A stretch of 64,000 nt of DNA from Nonomuraea purpurea. GTDB lineage: Bacteria > Actinomycetota > Actinomycetes > Streptosporangiales > Streptosporangiaceae. The notes beneath the pieces are model-generated. The model was not told the origin of the DNA. It ran no database searches and worked only from the letters and a program-made list of their open reading frames with translations. This document shows positions 17,699 to 26,700 of this stretch, piece by piece. Made by a program: the position numbers and the translations under genes. The first letter of the stretch is position 1. Each line of letters begins with the position of its first letter. The stretch lies in NCBI RefSeq assembly GCF_042650645.1, contig NZ_JBHSBI010000029.1:62001-126000 (forward strand), written 5' to 3'.

Positions 17699-18502
17699 TC
17701 AGTCCCACCAAAAGGACCAGACGGGAGCGTCCACGATCTCGGCCGAGTACTCTTCGAAATCGTTGTCTTGACGTAGGTCGGGACAGAACGCGTAATGCTC
17801 GACGGCGACGCGGCGCGCGTGCTCCAGAGTGCGAGGCGGCCAGGCAACGGTGACATTGAGCGTGTCTGGGCCGAGTGAGAAGAGCCGCACGCCGAACCGC
17901 TTCTGCCAGGATCGCAGCACGATGGTTGCCCTCTCTCCACCCGCCTCTGAGCTCCATCCGACGGCGATGATGGCTTCGGCGCCGTCACTGGCCGGAACCA
18001 GACCGAGGAAGGGACCGACGCAGCTCCCGCCGACGATCCCGGACAGCAAGCCACGGGTGCCGGGCTTGCTGGTGGCCAGCTCGATGGCCCGCCGGCTGGG
18101 GTCTGAGTTCGGCTCACCCGCCAGGGCCAGACCGGGCCACGTGTCAATCGGGGGCGGCTCCGCCTCAAATTGGCGAGCGAACTCCCGCTCCTTTTCCCAC
18201 GTCTTGGACAGCTCGCCTTCCACGTCCAGCTCATCGGCCCAGCTCGACGGAACGGGGGCCAGGTCTCCGGTGTGCCAGGGAGTACCGCGGTCTCCATGGT
18301 TGCCCAGCAAAAGGGGCCACAGGCCGGTCTCGTGGTGGCAGGTTAGAAGGTCGGCCCAAAGCTGTTTTGCCTCCTGATGGCGCAACAGGTCCTCGCTGAT
18401 CCACAGCACCGGCTCGGTCGTCGGCTCGTCTGTCAAGGCGTTAGCAGGGTTCGGCGTGATGAGGCGGCCCGGTAGGTCGTCTGGCACCTGGAATATGGTC
18501 AT
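17699..18502 (-). CDS. DUF4253 domain protein
   Basis: 267 residues. The C-terminal ~100 residues (VLRSWQKRFGVRLFSLGPDTLNV, WPPRTLEHARRVAVEHYAFCPD) are a clear DUF4253 domain, found in many actinobacteria and often annotated only as hypothetical. The N-terminal part is Trp/Pro-rich and unrecognised. The ATG at 18502 sits where an IS1182 transposase relic ends, so the native promoter may have been replaced. The biochemical role of DUF4253 is unknown; it is often seen near toxin-immunity loci, which fits its place beside the pair at 16749-17479. Confidence 0.75.
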   Translation of the reverse strand: MTIFQVPDDLPGRLITPNPANALTDEPTTEPVLWISEDLLRHQEAKQLWADLLTCHHETGLWPLLLGNHGDRGTPWHTGDLAPVPSSWADELDVEGELSKTWEKEREFARQFEAEPPPIDTWPGLALAGEPNSDPSRRAIELATSKPGTRGLLSGIVGGSCVGPFLGLVPASDGAEAIIAVGWSSEAGGERATIVLRSWQKRFGVRLFSLGPDTLNVTVAWPPRTLEHARRVAVEHYAFCPDLRQDNDFEEYSAEIVDAPVWSFWWD

Positions 18503-18790
18503 CGGCGGGTTTCGCAGGGCGCAGAGCTCCGAAGTGTGAGATCCGGGTTGGAGCTGGCGGGGTCCCTGTCAGCCAGGCATCTATCCGGGTGAGGTTCATC
18601 GCGGTGGCGATGAGCAGGTGCTGGAGATGGGTCTTGGACGTCCCGCGATAGCGAGAGCGCCGCAGGCCGAAACCCTTGACACCCTGGGCGATGGTGCTCT
18701 CGACGCCTGCCCGGATCGCGTAGCGTTGCCGCCATTCGTCGGTGCTGTGCCTCTCTCGTGCGCGTTGTCGGGCATTGTCGACGTCAGTTG
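18499..18790 (-). pseudogene. IS1182-family transposase C-terminal fragment
   Basis: On the minus strand, in a frame other than its neighbours, the segment reads RQRYAIRAGVESTIAQGVKG, FGLRRSRYRGTSKTHLQHLL and AMNLTRIDAWLTGTPPAPTR, the conserved tail of IS1182 transposases (the region with the last DDE Glu). The N-terminal two thirds are missing. It lies between the DUF4253 gene and the HxlR gene. Confidence 0.8.
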
Positions 18791-19434
18791 AATCCGAAGA
18801 GTTCTCTCGTGGCCTGGACGGCGTCGGGTCTTCCTCGTACGTGGAGGCGGCCGGTGGAGATGGCGGTGAGCGACGCGGCGGGATCGCGCCCTATCTCCGC
18901 GAGCGCCGCGGCATCGGTGAAGGTCAGGACCACGTCGGGATCGTCGGCGTGGCCGGGGAAGGTGTGCAGCGTGCCTTCGGTGACGCGGGCGTGCATGGCG
19001 TCGGTGTCCACGCGGAACTCGACGGTGAGGGACATGGCCGGGGCCCGCTCGGGCCGGAACATCGCCTGCAGGGACGGTGTGATCCAGTGAATCTGGAAGG
19101 CGTCGTCGTCGCCCTGCTCTCCGAGCACGCGCATGCCGAACCGGGCGAGCTCGGTCATCGCCGGTTGCAGGTCTCGGCCGAGCGGCGTCAACTCGTACAC
19201 CTTTGATGCGGCCGGCGCGGGAAGCGTGCGCCGGCCGATGATTCCGGCTTCCTCCAGAGCTTTCAGGCGGGTGGCGAGCATGTCGGTGGAGATGCCCACG
19301 AGCCCGGCGAGCAGATCGACGTAACGCTTCGGCCCGTCCAGCAGCTCACGGACGACTAGCAGGGACCACCGCTCGCCGACTACGTCGAGCGTCTTGGCCA
19401 CCGCGCAGTAGTGACCGTAGGACCGCGATGCCAT
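18784..19434 (-). CDS. HxlR-family regulator with C-terminal SCP2 sterol-carrier domain
   Basis: 216 residues. Residues 1-~100 are an HxlR winged helix (CAVAKTLDVVGERWSLLVVRELLDGPKRYVDL, then ALEEAGIIGRRTLP). Residues ~115-216 (LTVEFRVDTDAMHARVTEGTLHTFPGHADDPDVVLTFTDAAALAEI) match the SCP2-like lipid-binding fold appended to some actinobacterial HxlR proteins. Divergent from the DUF3237/SnoaL/LLM operon that starts at 19585, so it probably senses a hydrophobic ligand and controls that operon. The AT-rich spacer 19440-19510 includes an ACTTGG/CCAAGT element: 'CTACTTGGAAAAACAGAGTT' at 19472 and 'TCTCCAAGTTATTCC' at 19503. Confidence 0.85.
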   Translation of the reverse strand: MASRSYGHYCAVAKTLDVVGERWSLLVVRELLDGPKRYVDLLAGLVGISTDMLATRLKALEEAGIIGRRTLPAPAASKVYELTPLGRDLQPAMTELARFGMRVLGEQGDDDAFQIHWITPSLQAMFRPERAPAMSLTVEFRVDTDAMHARVTEGTLHTFPGHADDPDVVLTFTDAAALAEIGRDPAASLTAISTGRLHVRGRPDAVQATRELFGFN

Positions 19435-19471
19435 GAGGGCAGCTTACCGCGGGCTTCATGACATCCAAGCA

Positions 19472-19517
19472 TCTACTTGGAAAAACAGAGTTAAGACTTG
19501 ATTTCTCCAAGTTATTC
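19472..19517. promoter_or_regulatory. Inverted ACTTGGA/TCCAAGT repeat, candidate HxlR operator
   Basis: ACTTGGA near 19474-19480 and TCCAAGT near 19505-19511 are exact inverse complements about 24 bases apart, in the AT-rich space between the divergent HxlR gene and the DUF3237 operon. The position fits a regulator-binding site that covers both promoters. Confidence 0.5.
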
Positions 19518-19584
19518 CCTGAAGGTGATGCACGGCAGGGCGCACGATCCGGACCTGCTCCCACGAACGAACCCAGGGGACCCC

Positions 19585-20067
19585 ATGACCCTTGTCGACA
19601 GCGATCCAGCCGCCACCATGATCACAGTTGAGCACCTGTGCGACTTCGCCATCAGGTTCCAGACCATGCAGACGTTCGTCACCTCGCTGGGCACGCGGAT
19701 GATCGCGGTCATCGACCATGGAACTGTCGAGGGACCGCGGCTGCGCGGCGAGTTTCTGCCCGGGGGTGGTGACTGGATCACCATCGGATCCGACCGCGTC
19801 GCCCGCCTCGACGTACGGGCGACGATCCGCACCCATGACGACGCGTTGGTGTTCGTCACCGTCACAGGCCGCGCCACGCTCCCGGACGAGGCGATCGGCC
19901 GGCTGTGGGCCGGGGAGACGGTCGGCTGGAAAGAGATGCACGCACGGTCCGCGCCGCTGTTCGAGACCGGCGCGGATCCCTACACGTGGCTGAACTCCAC
20001 CGTCGCCATCGCCGTCAACGAACTGTCCCTCGACCACGTCAACTACCGCATCTACAGCATCAAGTGA
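19585..20067 (+). CDS. DUF3237 family protein
   Basis: 160 residues from ATG 19585 behind AGGGGA; an upstream in-frame ATG at 19498 is less likely. The sequence VTSLGTRMIAVIDHGTVEGPRLRGEFLPGGGDWITIGSDRVARLDVRATIRT is typical of DUF3237 beta-barrel proteins, whose function is unknown but which often accompany oxidoreductases. It is first in a three-gene operon with a SnoaL-like protein and a flavin-dependent monooxygenase, opposite an HxlR/SCP2 regulator. That context suggests catabolism or detoxification of a small hydrophobic compound. Confidence 0.85.
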   Translation: MTLVDSDPAATMITVEHLCDFAIRFQTMQTFVTSLGTRMIAVIDHGTVEGPRLRGEFLPGGGDWITIGSDRVARLDVRATIRTHDDALVFVTVTGRATLPDEAIGRLWAGETVGWKEMHARSAPLFETGADPYTWLNSTVAIAVNELSLDHVNYRIYSIK

Positions 20068-20115
20068 CCAGCAACCGGCCTGCCGAACGAGCCGAAGGAC
20101 AGAAAACAGAGCGCC

Positions 20116-20556
20116 ATGCCCACCACCACACCGCCCTCACTCGAGGCCAGGGAAGTCTTCGACACTTATGTCATGACCTTCGCCACTCGCGACGTGGACG
20201 CGATCGTCGCGTTGCACTCGCCAGAAACCCAGTACTGGCTACACAGCGGCGAGCAGCCGGTCCGCGGTCGATCCGCGCTCCGCGACACCTTCGCCGCGCT
20301 GTTCGCCCAGTGGCCGGAGATGGGGTTCGACATTCAACGGGCCATCATCGGTGACCGCCACTGGGTACTTGACTGGGTGCTCACCGCTGTTCTCTCCGGC
20401 CCGGACGGCCGTCAGCGGCCGATCCGCTTCGATTGCCTCGATGTGGTCACGCTCGCCGAGGACGGACTGGTCGAACGCAAGGACACCTTCATCGATCTGC
20501 CCCAGGCACAGGCGGCGCTGACCGCCGTGACGGCCGGGTCCAGGGGTCGTTCATGA
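20116..20556 (+). CDS. SnoaL-like (NTF2-fold) protein
   Basis: 146 residues, typical for the family. EVFDTYVMTFATRDVDAIVALHSPETQYWLHSG is the usual SnoaL opening helix and loop with the pocket His/Asp, and VLDWVLTAVLSGPDG and FDCLDVVTLAEDGLVERKDTFID form the closing sheet. Its stop overlaps the next start (ATGA at 20553). It may isomerise, hydrate or simply bind the substrate of the LLM-type oxidoreductase encoded next. Confidence 0.85.
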   Translation: MPTTTPPSLEAREVFDTYVMTFATRDVDAIVALHSPETQYWLHSGEQPVRGRSALRDTFAALFAQWPEMGFDIQRAIIGDRHWVLDWVLTAVLSGPDGRQRPIRFDCLDVVTLAEDGLVERKDTFIDLPQAQAALTAVTAGSRGRS

Positions 20557-21542
20557 CACCGATGGTCGGCGTGTTCTTGCCCGCCAGAGAAGCGCTCCTC
20601 AACGGCACAAGCATCACCGAACTGCTCGACTTCGCAGCACAGGCGGAGGCCGCCGGGTTCGACTCGGTGTGGACGGGCGACTCATTGCTCGCCACTCCCA
20701 TCCCCGAACCGCTGACCTTGCTGAGTGCGGTTGCGGCGCGAACAACCAGAGTCACCATCGGCACGGCCGCCCTCCTGCCCGTCCTGCGCAACCCGATCAC
20801 GCTCGCGCACACCCTGGCCACACTCGACCGGCTGGCCAATGGCCGGCTGGCGCTCGCGCTGGGCAGCGGCTTCAGCCTGCCCGCCAACCGCGCCGAATTC
20901 GAAGCCGTCGGCGCACCCTTCGATCAGCGCGTCGGACGGTTGCTGGAAACCGCCGAAATCTGGCGACGGCTGTGGACCGGTGCCCGAGTCACCTTCACCG
21001 GCCGATACTGGACCCTCAACGACATCAGTATCGCACCGACACCGCAGCAAGCGGGTGGCCCGCCATTGTGGCTGGCGACCGGCACGGCCGCCGGAGCCCG
21101 CCGAGCCGGCGAACGGTTCGACGGCATCCTGCCCTACCCGCCCACCGCCGAGCAGTACCGCGAGCTGACAACCACCATGCACGCCGCCGCAGGCAACGCC
21201 GACCGCGACAGCGACCGCATAACACCCGCGCTGATGGTCACAGTTGCCATCAACGACGACCCGGAACAAGCCGGCATCGAACTGGACCACTACGTCCGAA
21301 ACTTCTACGGCTTCTCGTCAGACGCTGTATCGCTCCTGCAGGCCTGCTACGCCGGCCCCCTTGACGGCTGCGTCGACTGGCTGCGGTCCTACTGGAACGC
21401 CGGCGCTCGCCACATCCTTCTCCGCATCGGAAACCTCGACCCAACCATGCAGCTGAGCATCGCCACGCGGGTCCTGGACAAAATCCAACAGGGTCTGTCC
21501 AGTGAACGGCTCTGGCCCGTAATCGGTGGTGGCGCTGCGTGA
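20553..21542 (+). CDS. LLM-class F420/flavin-dependent oxidoreductase
   Basis: 329 residues with the luciferase-like TIM-barrel pattern: LDFAAQAEAAGFDSVWTGDSLL, VTIGTAALLPVLRNPITLAHTLATLDRLANGRLALALGSGF, and a C-terminal GPLDGCVDWLRSYWNAGARHILLRIG. The start is ATG 20553, overlapping the SnoaL stop. Members use F420 or FMN to oxidise or reduce small molecules; the cofactor cannot be told by eye. Last gene of the HxlR-controlled operon; an ISL3 relic follows immediately. Confidence 0.85.
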   Translation: MTPMVGVFLPAREALLNGTSITELLDFAAQAEAAGFDSVWTGDSLLATPIPEPLTLLSAVAARTTRVTIGTAALLPVLRNPITLAHTLATLDRLANGRLALALGSGFSLPANRAEFEAVGAPFDQRVGRLLETAEIWRRLWTGARVTFTGRYWTLNDISIAPTPQQAGGPPLWLATGTAAGARRAGERFDGILPYPPTAEQYRELTTTMHAAAGNADRDSDRITPALMVTVAINDDPEQAGIELDHYVRNFYGFSSDAVSLLQACYAGPLDGCVDWLRSYWNAGARHILLRIGNLDPTMQLSIATRVLDKIQQGLSSERLWPVIGGGAA

Positions 21543-21570
21543 TCCCTGCCAGGCTGGGCCGTGCTGAAGA

Positions 21571-21760
21571 TCGGCGATCTTGCGGGTGTGGTGTTTGCGG
21601 GACTGTCTGCCCTGGTCATCGAGGGAGTATAGGACGAGGATGACCTCATTCGGGTCATGGCCCGTACTCGTGACGAGGCGGCGCCGTGCCCGGTGTGTGG
21701 GGCGCTGACCGGTCGGGTGCACGGCTACGCCGGCCGGACGGTCACCGATGTCCTACACAT
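21571..21760 (+). pseudogene. ISL3-family transposase N-terminal fragment
   Basis: The frame reads FAGLSALVIEGV, an in-frame stop (TAG), then DEDDLIRVMARTRDEAAP and CPVCGALTGRVHGYAGRTVTDV. This is the N-terminal zinc-finger region of ISL3 transposases. Nothing of the catalytic domain remains. Confidence 0.75.
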
Positions 21761-21879
21761 CAACACCGGGAGGCCAGAAGAAGCGATACAGAGTGTCCGA
21801 AAAGCTCGTTGGGCAAATGTCCGGCTTATGTCCGGGTAGCGCCCTGGCTGGCCGATGGCGTGATCTTCACAATCGTGCC

Positions 21880-23733
21880 GTGAACCTCCAGCGGATCATT
21901 CGGTCCTTACACATCACGACCCTCTCCCTCCTGATGGTCGCCTCCTCAGCGGTGCTCTGGGCAGGGGCGACGCCGGCCCAGGCCGTCAAGGGAGCCGGCC
22001 CGGTGGCCGACGGCACGTACGGTTTCGTAGCGAAGGTGAACGTCGGCGAGACGCATAGCTGCACCGGAGCCCTCGTCAGCCCGCAATGGGTGATCACCGC
22101 CACCAGTTGTTTCGCCTCCCAAGGGCAGTCCGTCACGAGCGGAGCGCCGAAGACGGCGACGACGGTGACGGTCGGCAGGACGGACCTGTCCGGTACGGGC
22201 GGGCGGGTACTGCCCGTGGAATGGATCCACCCGCACCGCGACCGGGACGTCGTGCTGGTCAAGCTGGCGCTGCGGGCCGTCGGCATCACGCCTGCCGTGT
22301 TCGGCTCCACCGTTCCTGCCGCGGGGGACGCGCTGCAGGTCGTGGGCTATGGACGAACGGCTGAGCAGTGGGCACCCAACCGGGTGCATGCCGCGCCGGT
22401 CGTGGCGGGGGCCGTGGCCGCCGGCTCGTTCGGCTGGACCGGGGCGAACGGCAGTGACGTGAGCGCCTGTCAGGGGGACGCGGGCACGCCGGTGCTGCGC
22501 ACGAGCGGGGACCGCGCGGAACTCGTCGGGCTCAGCTCCGGCGCGGGCCAGGGAGGCTGCCTGGGCGCGGCCGGCGACGGGGCGCGCGGGGGAGATGCGG
22601 CGCGGGTGGACGACCTGGCGAGCTGGATCCGCACGGTCGCGATCGAGCCCACCACGTCCTTCTCACAGTACGGCGGCAGCGTGACCGGTATCGGCGGCTA
22701 TGACCTGAAGGACAACCGTGATCAGGCGGTGGCCTTCGATTACGACCATTCGGGAAAGCTGGATCACCTGCTGCTCTACCGTCCGGGCTCGCAGATCGTC
22801 TTCATCGTCAAGCGGAGGACGGACGGCACCTACGCCCCGGTCTTCTCCTCGACCACTGGTATCGGTGGCTATGACCTGAAGGACAATCGGGACCGCATCA
22901 TCGCCTTTGACTACACGGGTTCGGGAAAGCTGGACCATCTTCTGCTCTACCGTCCGGGCGGGAAGACGGCCTGGATCCTGAAGCACGGCGCGGGCAATTC
23001 GTTCACAGCGGTGTTCCACAGCTCGACCGGCATCGGTGGCTACGACCTTGAGCTGGCGAAGGACCGCATTATCGCCTTCGATTACAGGAGCACGGGCGGG
23101 CAGAGCCATTTGTTCGCCTACCGTCCGGGGGACCAGATCGCCTATTTCGCGGGACGGGCTCTTCCTCCTGTACGGGTGGTTCCGGTCACCGTGACGCCCG
23201 TCATCGGCCCGGACTCCATCGTGGAGAGGTTCGCCTACCCCGCGCACTTCCCGCACGAATACGCGGGCACCTCCGGTCAGACCGATTGGGGTACGGAAAA
23301 GGCCGAGGAGAAGAACTTCGAGCTGATCTCCGGGAACGGCGGGATCATCTGGGTCTCGTGCAGCTCGTCCCCGGAGAACGGGGTCGGCGTGCTCAAGGTG
23401 TTCCCGGGCCTGCTGAACGGCCAGCCCGTGGTCGGTGAGCCGCACCTGGGTGTGATGGCGGTGTGCTTCAAGGTCCTCGCTCCCACGGGATGGGTGAAGC
23501 TCCGGATCCCGAACGTCTTCGAGGTTCAAGGAGACAGTCGCTCGCCGGGCGCCGGCCACGACGTGGACGCGACAGTCGTCAACGTGGAGACCGGAACGGA
23601 GCGGACCAAGCTCGTCGAACGGGACGAGAGCGAGCAGTTCGGACGCTCAGATGCCACCACCTGTGACGCGAGCCACCCCGATTATCCCCAGAACTGTAGC
23701 GAGACCCTCCTGGAACTGCGGGTCGTCGGCTGA
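21880..23733 (+). CDS. Secreted S1-family pseudoprotease with three tandem C-terminal repeats
   Basis: 617 residues from GTG 21880; residues 1-35 are a signal peptide ending TPAQAVKG. Residues ~42-255 have the chymotrypsin fold with its disulfides, but the catalytic His site reads TATSC (Ser76 instead of His) and the Ser site reads CQGDAGTP (Ala201 instead of Ser); only the Asp (Asp123 in RDVVLV) remains. It therefore cannot act as a classical protease. Residues ~265-425 are three ~48-residue repeats each opening with TGIGGYDL and containing IAFDY and LLLYRPG, like FG-GAP/VCBS propeller blades. The last ~150 residues (from FAYPAHFPHEYAG) are unrecognised. A strong terminator follows. Likely a secreted binding protein. 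Confidence 0.78.
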   Translation: MNLQRIIRSLHITTLSLLMVASSAVLWAGATPAQAVKGAGPVADGTYGFVAKVNVGETHSCTGALVSPQWVITATSCFASQGQSVTSGAPKTATTVTVGRTDLSGTGGRVLPVEWIHPHRDRDVVLVKLALRAVGITPAVFGSTVPAAGDALQVVGYGRTAEQWAPNRVHAAPVVAGAVAAGSFGWTGANGSDVSACQGDAGTPVLRTSGDRAELVGLSSGAGQGGCLGAAGDGARGGDAARVDDLASWIRTVAIEPTTSFSQYGGSVTGIGGYDLKDNRDQAVAFDYDHSGKLDHLLLYRPGSQIVFIVKRRTDGTYAPVFSSTTGIGGYDLKDNRDRIIAFDYTGSGKLDHLLLYRPGGKTAWILKHGAGNSFTAVFHSSTGIGGYDLELAKDRIIAFDYRSTGGQSHLFAYRPGDQIAYFAGRALPPVRVVPVTVTPVIGPDSIVERFAYPAHFPHEYAGTSGQTDWGTEKAEEKNFELISGNGGIIWVSCSSSPENGVGVLKVFPGLLNGQPVVGEPHLGVMAVCFKVLAPTGWVKLRIPNVFEVQGDSRSPGAGHDVDATVVNVETGTERTKLVERDESEQFGRSDATTCDASHPDYPQNCSETLLELRVVG

Positions 23734-23736
23734 GGA

Positions 23737-23779
23737 CGGAACGGCCGGCCGGGCGCATGAGCTCCGGCCGGCCGTTCCG
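23737..23779 (+). terminator. Long perfect hairpin terminator
   Basis: CGGAACGGCCGGCCGG (23737-23752) pairs exactly with CCGGCCGGCCGTTCCG (23764-23779), a 16-base stem with an 11-base loop. It starts three bases after the stop of the pseudoprotease gene. No T-run follows, as is usual for actinobacterial I-shaped terminators. Confidence 0.85.
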
Positions 23780-23799
23780 CCCATTCATTGACCACATCG

Positions 23800-26700
23800 A
23801 TGGAAATGGTGGAAATGAATACGATTCGAGCGTTACGTGGTGGTGGCAGGACGGCAGGGATCATCGGCACCGTGCTCTCGCTGCTTCTCGCAGGCAGCCC
23901 CATCACCGAGGCGAAAGCGGCGGCGGACCCGCCCCCAGCACCGGTATGCGAACGTCAGGTGGTTCTGGAAGCGTGGGTGACGGGCGGCGTGAACGTGCGT
24001 CCGGCCGCCGAGAGGGCGCTGCTCGGGGACAGAGCGGCGGTCTGTGCCCTGCTCGCCGAGCTTCCCCGGCTCGTGGCGCAGGACGATCGTGAGCAGGTCG
24101 GCCGCATCAAGTCCCAGGGCGAGCCTGAGGTGGCCGCCGCTGCCAATGCCGCCCTGCTCTCGGACGACCCCGGCGCCGTGGCGAAGTTTCTCGACGGTGG
24201 CTGGGAGACTGCCCGGGAGATCGACCTGCGCGCCAGCGTGAACAAGATGAAGGCGGCCGGCGGACCGGAGGTCAAGGCTGCCGCGAACGCGGTGCTGCGC
24301 AACGGGTCGCGTGCGGACCTGGGGAAGTTCATCGACTCTGGCTGGCGGGTGCCGTACCGGATCGACCTGCGCGTGGTCGTCAACCGGGCGATGTCCGAAG
24401 GGGGCCCGCAGGTGCAGGCCGCGGCGAACCAGGCACTCCAGGACGGCAGCCAGGAGATGCTGGAGCGTTTCGCCCAGATCGACTGGGGTGTGGCCCAGGC
24501 CCGGGACAACGAGAACCAGACCTTGAACGATCTGCGGGCGAGCGCCACCGAGGCGACCCGCCGCGCGGCGTTCGAGACGATCTCCGCGGTCGCGCAGGCC
24601 GACCGTGCGAAAGCCGAGGCCGCGGCGGCCAAGAGCGACGCGGAAGAGGCGCAACGTCTCGCCTCGCTGGCCGGGCAGGAGTCGGTGGAGGCCAAGCGTC
24701 AGGCCCAACGCGCTGCTGAGGCCGCCGACCGGGCCGCGGCCGCGTCCCGGGTCGCCGTACAGGCCGCGCGGACAGCGGCGACGGCCGCGCGTGCGGCCGC
24801 CGTGGCCGCCGTACGCGCGGCGACCGCGGCGGCGCGGGCGCACACGAAGTCGGACGAGGCGTGGTCGGCCGCGACGGCGGCAGAGCTGGACGCGGCAGCC
24901 GCTGCCAAAGCGGAGAAGTACAACCGGGACATGCAGCGGATCGGTCCGGAGATCACCGCGTTGATCTCGCCCATCAATCAGATCATCACCGTGACCGAGC
25001 AGGCGCGCGCCGCGGTCGCCGCCGCCGATTCGGCCAGGGCGAACACCGAGGCCGCCGGACGCGCGGCCGAGGCCGCCGGGCGTTATGCGGGGCAGGCCAG
25101 CGCCGAGGCCCGAAACGCGTTCGCAGCGGCCGCGCGGGCGAAAGCGAGCGCGGACCAGGCGAGGCGTGCCACCGAGGAGACGGTACGTCAGGCCGACATC
25201 GCCAAGGACGCGGCCGGAAAGGCGCGCGACGCGGCGACGCGCGCCGTGACCTACGCCGAGCAGTCGGCGAGCGCCGCGGCGAGCGCGGCCCAGCATGCGG
25301 GCAGCGCCGTCAACGCGGCCGAGCTGGCGACGCAGCACGCGAACAACGCCTACCGCGCGGCGGAGGACGCGTTGCGGGCGGCTGAGACGGCCCAGATCGT
25401 TTACAAAGCGGCGCGTGAGGCGGACGCCGAACGACTCCAGAAGGAGCTGGAACTTGAGCTGTCCTTCGCCCGGTACATCAGCCAGAAAGCCGCCGAGGCC
25501 CGATTGGGGGAGGCTCGCGGCTTCGATGTGCCAATGGGCCAGTACCACACCCCGCAGATCGACGCGCTGATCGCCGAGGTCGCCAACGCGCCGGAGACCG
25601 AGGCCGCATCGGCGGCCCTCAAGGCGCGGGAGGTGGCCCGCTACTTCGCGACCGTGCCCGGCACGTGGACCAGTTCGGCGGCCATGGCAGCTCTCGGCCA
25701 GGACGATGACCTCCTTGTCATCGGGTTCGTCAAGAGCGGACTCGCCTCCGCCGAAGAGCAGGACGACCGCACGACGCTGACCGGCCTCATGATCACCGGC
25801 AGCGCGGCCATGAGAGCAGCCGCTCAGGACGCTCTCGACAGCGGATGGTCCGACGTCATCGAGTTCCTCAAGGACCCGGACTACCCCGAGCGAGCCGCCG
25901 AGGACCGGGAGGAGGTCAACGGCATCCTTTCTGAGGCCCGCAGCACCGGCCACACCCACATCGAGGAAGCGGCGAACCTCGCCCTGCGTTCGGACGACCC
26001 GGACGCCCTCAAGAAGTTCCTCGACAAGGAGCACAACACCGCTTACGCGATCGACGTCCGGGCGAAGGCCGGCGCGATCGCCGGGGACGACTCTCACGGG
26101 ACCGAGGTGCGCAACGGCGCCCAAATCGCGCTGGCCGGCACGACGGCGATGCAGGTCGAATTCCTGGAGGTGGAGCGGCACCGTGCGGCCCAGCGCGACT
26201 ACGCGACCGCGACGCACAACTACATCGCCAGTTCCTTGATGATCGAGACCTCGCAGATCGCGCAGCAGGCCGTCGACTTCGCGCGCACCGCGCAGGCTGC
26301 GGCGGCGCAGGCCCGCGGTGCGGCGCAGGAGGCCATCGGTTACGCGAACGACGCCGGCAAGGCGGCCGAGGAGGCGAAGAAGTTCGCGACCGATGCCGTC
26401 GCCCACGCCCGCGACGCCGCCGCGTCCGCGGAACGGGCAGCAGCGGCCGTCCGCACCGCCGCCGCAGCGACCAAGCAGGCCCAGCAGTCGGCCAGGTCGG
26501 CGTCCCTCTCGGCCCGCTGGGCCCGCGCCTCGGCCGTCTCGGCGGCAAAGGACGCGGCCGGCGCCTACGCCGCCTATGACACCGCGTACGCCGCGCAAAT
26601 CGCGGCCGGCAAGAGCGCGTCCGAGGCGGCTCGCATCGCCGCAGAAGTGTTCGAGACCTATCGGCAAGAGGCCGAGGGACATTTGCGCGAGCTCAAGCGG

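Noticed and set aside
17517..17700. Possible transposase tail on the minus strand (PDQPKPEEILADLPAWED-like)
   Set aside because: Too short and split between frames to assign to an element family.
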